Below, in pieces: positions 35,284-46,664 of a stretch of 64,000 nucleotides of DNA. The notes beneath the pieces are model-generated. The model saw nothing but the letters and a program-made list of their open reading frames with translations, was not told the DNA's origin and ran no database searches. The stretch spans positions 17,143-81,142 of the forward strand of contig JADNYJ010000170.1 in NCBI GenBank assembly GCA_015501075.1. Reading direction: 5' to 3'. Numbering within the stretch: the stretch's first letter is position 1; each line of letters begins with the position of its first letter. The position numbers and the translations under genes are program-made. Source of the stretch: Gymnopilus junonius. Taxonomy: Eukaryota; Basidiomycota; Agaricomycetes; Agaricales; Galerinaceae.

Positions 35284-37481
35284 ATGCTAATTTTAGCTGC
35301 TCACACGTTGATCCTGTTGATCGTTGCCCAAGTGCTTCGGCACCATCTCTCATTGACAATGTTGCATACGAGAGTAACACAGGGTACGCAAACACAGCTA
35401 TCCCTCTTTTGTTCCCCATGTCCACCCTCGTTTACATTCATGGCCAACGTTTTCCTTGACGAAACCACACCCTCCTTCAAGATCACGGCGGCGGATCCGA
35501 GTCTGCAGTCCAATGCCTTTATTGGGGGCACGGCACTCCCTCTGGCAGGCGGTACCGTCTCATTAAGTTTTCAAGGTGTGTTATCCTGATGCCGTCTTCC
35601 CATCATGCCCTGCTAATGACGAAACGGGGCCAGGGACATCTGCAGCGTTTTATGGCGAACTTGGATCCGCAAATTTCTCCACCACATTTGCAGAGTTCAC
35701 AAGTCTCACCATTGACGGCGGGTCGCCCTCTAGCACTACCATCCCTGAGCAAGGGACCGATAATTTATTCTACCAAACTCCCACCCTTTCCTCCGGCAGT
35801 CATACTGTCAGCTTCTTCACCCTGTCCAACCTCAACTTTGATTTTTTTGTCATTACTGCGGCGAAAGACACCAATCTGTCTGGGCAGACATTGATTGTGG
35901 ACGATACGGATTCTTCAATCGTATATAGCGGGGACTGGACGAAGAACTCGGGTGTTCTGCAAGCATCGACGAATTCTCGGACTCCCTATGGAGGTTCAAC
36001 CCGTCAAACAAATTCAGTAGGCGCCTCAGCTACATTTTCGTTTGCTGGTTCGTCTTTCAAGTTTAAGATTACTCCTCCCTGTCTGACCACCTTTTCCAGG
36101 TAGCTCCGTATCTGTACACGGCGTCGTCAATGACAGTCCGATCTCAGTATCATTCATCATGGACGGCGTGCCATTACCAGCCACCCAGTTCGCAGCCAGC
36201 AACGGAAATTTGAATCCTACCTTCACCTGGTACTCGAGCGACTCGCTCACTCCGGCCAACCACATTTTGGAGATGAAAGTTGCCGAGACGAGCAGTGGTT
36301 TTTTCACACTGGACTACATCTTGTACAAGCCGTCTTTCAGTACTTTGGCATCGAAGCCAGCACCAGGCTCAATATCGCCAAGCGCAGATGGCACGACCAG
36401 TGGAAGCCCAACCAGCGGAAGCCCGACCACTGGAAGCCCGACCACTGGAACCGCAACGAGTGGAAGCTCTACTAGTACGAGTACTTCCACCAGCACGGCA
36501 TCAACTGGGAAAGGCGTGACCAACACGAGCAGTGGAAGTCCTACTAGTACGGATACAAGTGCCAGTAACACACCGAGCGGGAATGGGAACGGTACCTCAA
36601 ATCCTGGTTCAGATACTTCTGGCAGCGGAGTGCCTCCAAGTTCGTCAAAATCCTCAACGTCCCGAGCGGTTATCGTCGGAGCCGTTGTTGGAAGTTTGGC
36701 TCTTCTAATTATTCTGGCTCTTCTTTTCTGGTTATGGCGGAAACGCGCACTAAGGCGGCGCGGAGTGCGTACTGATGGTGAGCCATTCCTGTGAATTTTC
36801 ATCCCCGTTGTTTTTTAACAGTAACCCCATATTCTCCTAGCGGACGATGCATATGACTCCAATACAACACCCGTCCCATTCCCACCGCCATCTTATGTCG
36901 AAAACAGGACGAACGCTTCTTCCGATCTTCTCATGCAAATTGGAAAGCCTACTCGAAGGATAGATAGCAATAATACACCGGGTCCAGCAAATGAAGAATC
37001 TGGGATGCATATTAGCACACAGTCCTCTTCTTCCTTGTTACGTGGTAAGCCATCATCCATATTTCAGCTGTTGACTACCCTTAACCCTCTCAAACATTCA
37101 GTGGATCCCTTCACTCTTCCCGCTGAGCGCGCTCACTCCAACCTCTCCATTCCTCAAAGCAAACTCGAACTTTCCCGCCTGCAGTCAACGCAGAACCAAC
37201 AACCATGGCCTTCCGAGTTCCCTGGCCCATTTGAGCAAGATGAATTGGCGGGGAACAGAGAAGGTTTAGAAGGAGATAATCCTCGCGTGCAGGAACTGGT
37301 GACAGAGCTGCAGCGAGAACTTGCCAGTAGCGGTTCTGAAGGACGTGATGCCTTGTTACGAGGCCTTCTAGATCAGAATGCCAACCAGGGTAGGGGTGGT
37401 GTCAGTCGGTGGGCGACCAGGCAGAGTGGCGCTCCGTCGACTCTTCCGCCTCCATATGAAATGAAAATGAATTGTGTGTGA
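35284..37481 (+). CDS. mucin-like single-pass membrane protein, copy A
   Basis: Several exons joined by short introns (for example 35576-35632 and one ending at 36099). The order is: hydrophobic N-terminus (start uncertain; ATG at 35284 or 35440), two beta-sandwich-like domains (ETTPSFKITAADPS...LSFQG TSAAFYGELG, then VDDTDSSIVYSGDW... ATFSFAGSSVSVHG), a Ser/Thr/Gly/Pro stalk with SPTTG-type repeats, a transmembrane helix (AVIVGAVVGSLALLIILALL) with a WRKR stop-transfer, and a cytoplasmic tail with Pro-rich and Gln-rich parts. This architecture is common in Agaricomycetes, probably for surface proteins. Its end, PPYEMKMNCV, differs from copy B and is read from Y sequence, so the 3' end is chimeric. 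A 12-bp gap relative to copy B near 35395 keeps the frame. Confidence 0.7.
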
Positions 37482-38600
37482 TTGCCGTTGCACTCCCTGG
37501 GGTCCTCTTCACCTTCCAGCCAATGAGCAGCCTTGAAAAGAGGAGTGACCGAGGTCCCTGTTGAAAAAGAGTGCGAGTCTTTTTTCAGATTTGCAGTTGG
37601 CACTGACATAGTTTCCCCGTCCCGAAGGCACTTGGTAGTTTAAAATGGTCTGCAGACCATCATAGTTTCGCTCTATCTACGAGTTACAAAGAAAGGTCTA
37701 TCTATGAGCTAGGCAGAGTTCCAAAAAGGCAAGGTGAGTAAAATCATTCGACTTGACTATTCTCGCAAATATACCTGATCCAGCTTAAACGACAAACCAG
37801 TGGGGTCCCAATATTCTAAACCTTCAAGTTAGCATTCACCGGAAATGAAGAAATAGGATTGAATACATACGCACTTCTTCCCTGGCATCGATTATCCCTT
37901 TTACCCAGCACTGATATTGGAATTGTGAGATTGGCTTGTACTTTTGTCGACTCTGTCTCACCGTCTATGCAAAAATAAAATTGATAAGCCCTTTGAGACA
38001 TTGATATGAAAGATATCTGCTTACCATTGTCTTCCATTCATCGCATTTAGATCAAAACCATGGGAGTCGTTCTTCCAGCCAAGCTGATAAAAACCTGAGG
38101 ACAGCCCGAGTTAGTGAGTAAAATTTGAAAAAGTCCAAGTCAACCATTGAACTCACTCCTTCATGAATATTGTGAGCTATGTAGTTGAGGCGATGTTCCA
38201 GCCTCCCGGTGATATAAAATAGTAATAATCCTAATATAGGTGTAAGTGATCATCGAAAAGTGATCAAAGAGATGGACATACAACAAAGACCCAATTGTCG
38301 TTGACCATCTACTGTCCTGCACTCCTCATATTCGTGATTTCTGACATTCCTACATAAATTAATACATACAAGTGAGTTCAAATATGATGTAAATGGAGAT
38401 ACAAACTTACCAAGTTGATCGACGTGGAGGCATGCTTGAAGTTGAGCTTCACATGACAGTATAGAGAGAGGTCTGATCAGGGTGGATGGGTGTTGACGAT
38501 AACACCTTGCAAAGGATGGACGGTCATAATGACAGCGTGGTGAGGGAAGGAAATTGGGGATCAACCCGCCAGAATGTGGCGACCTTTATACCTGAAATTA
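37482..38600 (-). other. unit Y: gene-like exons of unknown family
   Basis: On the minus strand here, and on the plus strand in the other Y copies, a set of exon-like segments follows a short start MPPRRST: one containing NHEYEECRTVDGQRQLGLC, then one with GRLEHRLNYIAHNIHEG, then one with LGFGWKNDSHGFDLNAMN. They are separated by intron-like sequences with good ends. One junction gives a stop in every copy I tested, so the model is incomplete or the gene is dead. I do not recognise the family. Confidence 0.4.
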
Positions 38601-38889
38601 AAGGTCAGCTTCCATCCGATCAAATGATTTTAGGTAAGTCAAAATCATGCCATACCATGCTAACAAGTTTCAGCCTCACGCTTCGTCCTATCCTTTGTCT
38701 TCCTTCACGCTTATCCGATCAATTTCTGCATTTTGATCCAAGGTTCTAGCACCGAAATTCTGAGCCATTTTTAGATTTTGTATCCCACTGCGAGATAAAC
38801 TCATTGTCGCCTTTAGTTGTCCAGAGAGTATGCACTGTGATTGGATTGGATGTGTTTGGAGGTTCACAAATATTAGATGGACAGGTTGA

Positions 38890-39070
38890 TATCTAAGTTA
38901 GAGTTGCCAAAGTTCAGTTCCGAACTCTCAGTTCAGACCTGAACCGGCTGAACCAAACATTCGGTTCTGTTCTATTCTGGTTCTGTTCGGCTGTGGACCA
39001 CAGAAATTCTGTTCTCAGTTCATATTTTTGGAGATATTTGCAAACTGGGTTCAAACTGAACTTTTACTTA
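38890..39070. repeat. GTTC/GAAC-rich palindromic cluster in unit Y
   Basis: A run of short GGTTC, GAACC, TTCGG and CCGAA words arranged as overlapping palindromes. It is found in all three Y copies (also 53825-53995 and 62905-63070), with length differences between copies. Confidence 0.55.
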
Positions 39071-40440
39071 CAATTTTAGTCATTTTTCTGGGCTTAAATG
39101 AAGGGCAAACGGTCAAGATACCGAGCTTTTGCGACTTTGATGACACGCTATAAGATTCTAGTCGGAGCTTGAATTGACTTACAGCCACACGCATGCAAAA
39201 AAAAATCAATACAAACTTTATTTCTCTTACTCGCAGCACTCCTGCGTACAATGATGGACTCTGACAATGATAAGCCAGCTCTGAATGTGGACAGCATGCT
39301 CAAAGATGCCAGTGAAATAATTTGGCTGAACTCCCCAAGTGACAAATGCTGCACAGTCAATGCTGTCGATGATATATTCTCCCCTCCACTCAAATTTTGA
39401 GTCATCGAGCACTCAAAATATGTCAGTTGCATCATTGCCTTTTCTATGGGTGCCCATTAAGAGCCCTTACTATATATTCTTCATGGAAATTATTCTTCAA
39501 TAGCCGATCTGCGAGCATCCGAGTTGTCTTCGGTTCGAGTGTCCAAATTCATTCAAAAGAACAAATGCGTTCTTTCTTCATATGCATTATATGTAAATTT
39601 AATATCACTACTGATACGAGCTGATTGAGCAAAAATTGCATGAGACGTGCGCAGAGTGGACTTTGGTTGTGCAAAGATCAATCAAGTAATGTGGCCCACA
39701 CAGACAGCAAAGCTCACTGGAATAGAAGAAACAGCACTTTTAATCCTTTCATTAAAAGAGTTAGTAGTAATAATCATCTAATATGTCAATAAAGTGTGAG
39801 GAAGAAGAATAGAGGTAACGGCAATTGTCACATCCCCGACCTTCTCCTCCATCCCCATTTCCAAATCGCATTCAAAAAAGCGGTAAATTTCGAAACATCA
39901 CCCTTGCGATGCCCATCAAGGGGCCTGTCAGACTATTACGTTTGCTTCTAGTCGAGAATTCTGCGCTTGGAAGATGGAATTTCGAGCAGGTTGCGCATTT
40001 GTTGTCCATCCTCGCTTCGCAATCAGTGAATCCTCTCGTTTCCGCACTTCAAATAAAATTTCCCTTCATTTACAGGGGGTATCGAAGCCCCGGCATCGTA
40101 ATATGTGGTCTCGACCACCCTCTTTCAAGTTGAACTCCCAATTTCAATGGTGCATGTAGTACTTACATAGATCTGTTTGCAAGGGTTTCTTTAAATTTCA
40201 AGTTAAAACGAATCCTACTAAACTTGTCTTCAAGGTGTAAATATTGTGATCTATCTCAACTGGTAGGCATTGAACTCGGCCCTCCAGCCACATAAGAATA
40301 TAATTTACAAGCGAAAGAAACGGGAACGGAGAAAGGAAGGGAGGTGGTGAAATGACGGAGGCTCGCTTAACACTACAATCTCAGGGTCTCGACATCCGCC
40401 CACTCCTCCTACCTCCATTCGACCTATGATACACGCTGCT

Positions 40441-40677
40441 TCAGATACCTATGAATGTGTATAAAAGCCCTGCACATCCAACCGAATTCTCCAGGCTCTC
40501 AGCCTTCTTCTTCTCCTCCTCCTCCTCCTCCACTACCTTTCCTCCTCCTCCCGTACGCCTTCGACACTCCTCACCCTCGGGATTGAGCTCGATGTCGGTG
40601 TAGTTGACGACACTGGTAAGTCTTCGACTGCTCATCTTCGTGTTCAGGTTGCCTTGACGGAGTCTCCCGATCAGCAA
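40441..40677 (-). other. invariant 78-codon acidic ORF, Y copy 1
   Basis: This frame encodes the same 78-residue protein in all three Y copies (also 52174-52410 + and 61254-61490 +). It has a basic start with SSRRLTSVVNYTDIELNP, a glycine patch and a run of glutamates then lysines from a GAG repeat, ending LYTFIGI. The first ATG in frame is at residue 13-15, so it is probably an exon rather than a whole gene. On the opposite strand a TATAAAAG box lies at 40460-40467. Confidence 0.4.
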
Positions 40678-40969
40678 AGGGCGGCGTTTAATACCTCGAT
40701 TTCGAGGTAAGTGACAACCTCATAATAAAGAAACCTTGCTGACATACCTCTGAGTCTCCAGCGACCGCCTCTCACACTCTCGCTCGTCCACGGAATCAGG
40801 AACGAATGCTGGGAGACAGGTAAGTATTCACTTCAAGCTGTGAAGTACTTGACTAACCTTCCATCCCAATCCATCTGTAGCATCACCTTGTCCCGTCTCC
40901 CTCAGACTCTCAAAGTAACAGGACGTCATAGGCCGCCTTGGACGACCTCCACACGGGTTCTAGGAGATA

Positions 40970-41985
40970 GGTGAGTGTTCAAATTGCTCCTGATCGACAA
41001 CAAGCTTACCTCTCCACCCACACCCATCTCGCCATCCAGGATACAGTACAGGGGCTACAGGAAAGGCCAGTTGCGGATTACGACGCCTAAAGACGACGCC
41101 GACTTCACTGTGCCCCAGCAGCCTTCCTGGACCCGCCGCCGCTCCCGCCACCCATTCTCGCCACCCACAAGTCGCGCTGGCTACTGTTCCGCGGGTGCTG
41201 GTACGCCTACCGACTCCCATACCTCCCTCCTCAGGTGCTCGCATATCCGCCTACGCGTCGTTCTGCCTTGTATCGAGATTTTTGGCTCCAGGAGACAAGA
41301 GCACGTCTTGGTCGATCTCTCTAGTACGAAAGGTGAGGGCATTGAATTGTCAAAAATCAACAAAAGACTTACCTGTCAACCCACACAATCCTCCTTGTTC
41401 ACGACACAGGAAAGGAACGGTATGCACGCTACGCGTTCTCGACACGAGCCCTCGCCGCCCATGATTCGCACCAGAGGGTGCTCTCGAGTCCTGGTATGCC
41501 TACTGACTCCGATAAGCTCCTGACCACCCCAGCCCTCTTTCGATCCCACAGCGCCCGCCACCAACCGTCCTCGCCACCCAGAACGCGCGCTGATCGTTCC
41601 CCAAATGCTGGTAAACCCACCAACCGGATTTGACGATGCGGCACGCTCTTGACGCGGTAGACGGGGCCCAGGAAGCGTTGACATGTCCAAGAAGCATCAG
41701 ATGGCCGCCAAGCACCCGTTTGTTATCCAGACTGTAGGAACGGTAAGTCGTGATTCCGACGCCAAAAGTGAGACTGACCTTGATTATGCCCCAGCCGTCT
41801 TCCTCGACCTGCAGATACCACCACCCATCCCTGCCGCCCAGAACACATGCCGACATCGTTCCCGAGTGCTGGTGAACCTCCCAACTCCGATCTGTGAATA
41901 CGACATGCTCTTGATGTCGGAGATGGATCCCATGGAGTGTTGACACCCTCGCAGGGGGGTCAGGCAACCTGCAGCGAGTTCAAGA
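40970..41985 (-). other. array of Trp-rich modules, Y copy 1
   Basis: Three related nucleotide modules (about 41095-41215, 41520-41650 and 41790-41960) separated by intron-like spacers. Read on the minus strand they share the pattern of a Pro-Ala motif, a Ser-Ala-x-Val-Leu or Val-Val strand, and Gly-Gly-x-Asp/Asn-Gly-Trp-Trp. In this copy some modules carry stops or frame changes. Both strands have few stops because the sequence is GC-rich, so the coding strand is inferred from the better-placed introns seen in the 60-kb copy. Confidence 0.4.
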
Positions 41986-42221
41986 GCGATCTACACGCCG
42001 GATAAGTACAGTATCACCACAACATTCCACACAACTTACCTCATCCGAATCCCAACCAACTGCCCGCTCCCTCACGTTCCACACCCGCCCAGATGTCTGC
42101 CAAGGCCGCCGATCGTTATAGCCTTCAGGTGGTGGTGACGCATAGACGACGGCTGTGGTGGGAGGAGAGAAACAGGTGGGTGAGCATGTCAAATCACAGC
42201 AGGGGGATGATGATCCTTACT

Positions 42222-43300
42222 CACCTGTTCAAGCCTTCCCGCGAACGGTCCACGATTTAAGGGCGCATCGGTATGCAACAGGCAATAACAGGGATGTTGA
42301 CATATGACGGCGGGTCGATGGCGTTGGCGACAACGAGCGAGCGGTCTCCTGCGAGCTTGAAGGAGGTCCTACAAACCAAGTAAGTACGGTATCAACGCCA
42401 CATTCCATGCGACTCACATCATCTGAATCCCATGCTACTGCCTGCTCCCTCACATTCCACACTCGCCCCAACGTCTTCCAAACCGCCGATCGTGGTGTTC
42501 ATCAAAGTGGGTGGTGTGGGTGGTTGCGATCCGTAGGCAAAGGTTTTGGTGAGAGGAGAAAGACAGGTGTTTGAGCAACGACAGAGGGGGTGTCATGATG
42601 CTTGCTCACCTTTTCAAGCCCTCCCGCAAACGCTCTGCCTTAAGAATTTCAAGGGCGCATCGGTATCGTAAAGGGCGATAACAGGGATGTTGACGTCGGG
42701 TTTCATAGATAGGTGGTGGTGAACACGGAGATCGGTGTCGACAATGCGGCTTTGGCTCCTGTTGGTGAAAGAACCGGAGGTGAATCGATCCAGCGGTAGC
42801 TTGAGGCGGAAATCACGCAAACGTCGTTGGGTGGGTAGGTGGTTGGTGACGCGTAGACGATGGCTGTGGTGGGAGGAGAAAGGCAAGAGGGTGAGTGATG
42901 CGACATCACAGCGGAGGACGACATTGTGATGCTTACTCACCTGCTCAACTAAGCCTTCCCGCGAACGGTGCCGTTGGACGTCCATGAATTTTAAGGGCGC
43001 ATCAGTATTGCAAAGGGCAATAACAGGGACGTTGACATATGGTGGCGGGTTGATAGCGTTGGTGACAATGAGGTGCCCTTCTTGAAAGGGACCCGGTGGG
43101 TTAGACGTCCTGCGGTAACTTAAGGCAAAAACCACGCAAATGTCGTTGGGGTCCTCAACGGCAGCGATGATACGAGCAGCGAGGACGAGTCTGCGCAATG
43201 TCGATGGCTGCGTGCGGTCACACACAGCTCGACTTTGATAGGCCTGGACGGCGGGCGTGGGGGTTTTGGATGAGGACACCTCGAGGTGTGTGGGCTGAGG
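42222..43300 (-). pseudogene. three RPS0 (ribosomal protein uS2) exon fragments, Y copy 1
   Basis: On the minus strand three blocks resemble exons of 40S ribosomal protein S0. Block 1 (about 42950-43290) has [20 protein letters not shown] followed by [17 protein letters not shown]. Block 2 (about 42615-42935) has [11 protein letters not shown]...DTDLRV.H and [17 protein letters not shown]. Block 3 (about 42222-42372) has a similar ...VNIPVIA segment. These match the [30 protein letters not shown] and [12 protein letters not shown] motifs of the family. They are partial, repeated and out of order, and the flanking linkers are unrelated to S0, so they cannot make a normal ribosomal protein. The continuous 250-codon frame 42614-43366 runs through two blocks. 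Confidence 0.7.
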
Positions 43301-43874
43301 CAGGTGCAAACGTTCTGTGGGTAAAGGTAAGCAGTGTTGAATGTCGAAAGAGGAACTGAACCGCACATACCTAGATTTTCCGACCTCCCAAACCCATTGT
43401 TGCCTTCTCGATTACTCGCCGATCGTCCTCTGTTGGGACCAGTACCGATGCTCGATGATCTTAGGCGGTGGAGGTAGCCATCTGTAGGTAGAGAGGTCAG
43501 CTACAGGCAAAGTCATGAAAGAAGAAGTGAACTTACTTTGACTGACTCCAGGCCGACCTCCTGGCCCTGCGCCACACCACTTTGCACTGCCTAATGCCTG
43601 TCGCCGTTGTGAGATGTGCTTGCAAAGACGCGGCCTGGTGGTTCTTCAAGATCGCTCCTTGGTTGGCGGTGTACAGACCCTCCTGATTGGCCATGTACGG
43701 TGTCGTGCTCGTGCAAAGAAGATAGACTATGCTGATAGAGGCGACGGAGATAAGGGGGAAGGTGTGCCGTGTCCAATCTTGTTCGCACCCGAGGACGTAT
43801 GCCAGACAAAAGAGCAGAGCGGAAGGATGATTGGTTTCGAATCAGAGACCTGGGTGCCCAACGAACACTGAGCC

Positions 43875-46142
43875 AAGCTGCTAAAGCTGAGGGTGTTGAC
43901 AGAGTTGACTGTGCTAATTTTAGCTGCTCACACGTTGATCCTGTTGATCGTTGCCCAAGTGCTTCGGCACCATCTCTCATTGACAATGTTGCATACGAAA
44001 GTAACACAGGGTACGGCGGTCGTGGCAAACACAGCTATCCCTCTTTTGTTCCCTATGTCCACCCTCGTTTACATTCATGGCCAACGTTTTCCTTGACGAA
44101 ACCACACCCTCCTTCAAGATCACGGCGGCGGATCCAAGTCTGCAGTCCAATGCCTTTATTGGGGGCACGGCACTCCCTCTGGCAGGCGGTACCGTCTCAT
44201 TAAGTTTTCAAGGTGTGTTATCCTGATGCCGTCTTCCCATCATGCCCTGCTAATGACGAAACGGGGCCAGGGACATCTGCAGCGTTTTATGGCGAACTTG
44301 GATCCGCAAATTTCTCCACCACATTTGCAGAGTTCACAAGTCTCACCATTGACGGCGGGTCTCCCTCTAGCTCAACCGTCCCTGAGCAAGGGACCGATAA
44401 TTTATTCTACCAAACGCCCACCCTTTCCTCCGGCAGTCATACTGTCAGCTTCTTCACCCTGTCCAACCTCAACTTTGATTTTTTCGTCATTACTGCGGCA
44501 AAAGATACCGATCTCTCTGGGCAGACATTGATTGTGGACGATACGGATTCTTCAATCGTATATAGCGGGGACTGGACAAAGAACTCGGGTGTTCTGCAAG
44601 CATCGACAAATTCTCGGACTCCCTATGGAGGTTCAACTCAGAAAACCAATTCAGTAGGCGCCTCAGCTACATTTTCGTTTGCTGGTTCGTCTTCAAAGTT
44701 CAAAAATATCCCTCGTTGTCTGATTACCTCTCGCAGGTAGCTCTGTATCTGTACACGGCGTCGTCAATGACAGTCCGATCTCAGTATCATTCATCATGGA
44801 CGGCGTGCCATTACCAGCCACCCAGTTCGCAGCCAGCAACGGAAATTTGAATCCTACCTTCACCTGGTACTCGAGCGACTCGCTCACTCCGGCCAACCAC
44901 ATTTTGGAGATGAAAGTTGCCGAGACGAGCAGTGGTTTTTTCACACTGGACTACATCTTGTACAAGCCGTCTTTCAGTACTTTGGCATCGAAGCCAGCAC
45001 CAGGCTCAATATCGCCAAGCGCAGATGGCACGACCAGTGGAAGCCCAACCAGCGGAAGCCCGACCACTGGAAGCCCGACCACTGGAACCGCAACGAGTGG
45101 AAGCTCTACTAGTACGAGTACTTCCACCAGCATGGCGTCAACTGGGAAAGGCGTGACCAACACGAGCAGTGGAAGTCCTACTAGTACGGATACAAGTGCC
45201 AGTAACACACCGAGCGGGAATGAGAACGGTACCTCAAATCCTGGTTCAGATACTTCTGGCAGCGGAGTGCCTCCAAGTTCGTCAAAGTCCTCAACGTCCC
45301 GAGCGGTTATCGTCGGAGCCGTTGTTGGAAGTTTGGCTCTTCTAATTATTCTGGCTCTTCTTTTCTGGTTATGGCGGAAACGCGCACTAAGGCGGCGCGG
45401 AGTGCGTACTGATGGTGAGTCATTCCTGTGAATTTTCATCCCCGTTGTTTTTTAACAGTAACCCCATATTCTCCTAGCGGACGATGCATATGACTCCAAT
45501 ACAACACCCGTCCCATTCCCACTGCCATCTTATGTCGAAAACAGGACGAACGCTTCTTCCGATCTTCTCATGCAAATTGGAAAGCCTACTCGAAGGATAG
45601 ATAGCAATAATACACCGGGTCCAGCAAATGAAGAATCTGGGATGCATATTAGCACACAGTCCTCTTCTTCCTTGTTACGCGGTAAGCCATCATCCATATT
45701 TCAGCTGTTGACTACCCATAACCCTCTCAAACATTCAGTGGATCCCTTCAATCTTCCCGCTGAGCTTGCTCACTCCAACCCCTCCATTCCTCAAAGCAAA
45801 CTCGAACTTTCCCACCTGCAGTCAATGCAGAACCAACAACCACGGCCTTCCGAGTTCCCTGGCCCATTTGAGCAAGATGAATTGGCGGGGAACAGAGAAG
45901 GTTTAGAAGGAGATAATCCTCGCGTGCAGGAGCTGGTGACAGAGCTGCAGCGAGAACTTGCCAGTAGCGGTTCTGAAGGACGCGATGCCTTGTTACGGGG
46001 CCTTCTAGATCAGAATGCCAACCAGGGTAGGGGTGGTGTCAGTCGGTGGGCGACCAGGCAGAGTGGCGCTCCGTCGACTCTTCCGCCTCCGTATGAGCCT
46101 GATGCTAATATCCAACGTCGTCGGTCAGGAAAAATTTCATAA
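43875..46142 (+). CDS. mucin-like single-pass membrane protein, copy B
   Basis: Nearly identical to copy A at 35284-37481 in domain order, exon layout and stalk repeats, with scattered substitutions. The ATG used in copy A for the hydrophobic start is GTG here; the next ATG is at 44077. Its end differs: after PPYE the tail continues PDANIQRRRSGKIS to a stop at 46142, followed by unique sequence. Copies A and C instead read into unit Y. I infer that copy B keeps the original 3' end and is the parent or the best-preserved member. The TM segment and WRKR are intact. Confidence 0.7.
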
Positions 46143-46664
46143 TATTTTGACATGTACAGGTCGTATAGTCTTTTAAAGGGCGTGTTGTAGAACTTACACG
46201 AAGAGACTTGATATGTATGTACATACCTTAGGATGTAGTTTCTGAGGCGTCTTCGCATATATTGATATCATATTGATTACCTCTCCTGGTACAACATACA
46301 ACAACCTCCATATACATTCCTCCCATCACCTACATGAATTTATCTGTCTATTTAATACTCCAGTGGCCTTTGCTTACCTCCTTCTGAGTTGATTATGGTG
46401 AGGCTGTATTCTAGTTGAAAAGGCAAGGACAGATACGAAAGACGCCTGATCTGGAATATCATGAGTAAACAACCTCGGGCATCTCATCTATATCAAGTCG
46501 AAATACCCCTTGGAAGTGCTGAAGCTGCGGAGATAGTTAGGATTAGAACCTAAACGCTTGTGTAAACCTCGTTATCGTCAATTATAAGAGGATGTAGTGG
46601 TTCTACCCTCGAAGACTTTCTTTCTTCCTACACTGACTGCCATAGTTGACCCACCGGCATAATC
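46143..46664. other. intergenic, no gene recognised
   Basis: Unique sequence between copy B and the DUF6534 relic, AT-rich, with no gene seen. It lies at the axis of the large inverted arms. Confidence 0.4.

Larger units (their letters stand above)
35248..43874 (+). repeat. segmental repeat unit X-Y, first copy (8.6 kb)
   Basis: Sequence from 35248 is repeated from 43875 (period about 8,637 bp), so this is one full unit of a tandem duplication. It consists of X, the mucin-like membrane-protein gene (35.25-37.48 kb), and Y, a mosaic of AT-rich spacer, an exon array and RPS0 fragments (37.48-43.87 kb). X and Y together also occur in inverted orientation at 50.26-57.66 kb. Corresponding points in the two arms sum to about 92.85-92.95 kb, which puts the axis near 46.4 kb. 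Confidence 0.85.

Noticed and set aside
36280..36802. Long frames on both strands over the Ser/Thr stalk of the membrane protein
   Set aside because: They are shadows of the repetitive stalk; only the frame that continues into the TM segment is supported.
40960..41690. Intact plus-strand gene with several introns in Y copy 1
   Set aside because: Some plus-strand introns look good, but the GC-rich sequence leaves all frames open, module similarity is kept best in the other strand, and no start or domain is recognised.
37482..43874. Unit Y as a Helitron or LTR retrotransposon
   Set aside because: Gene-fragment content suggested a Helitron, but I saw no TC...CTRR ends with hairpin, no Rep/helicase, and no long terminal repeats or reverse transcriptase.
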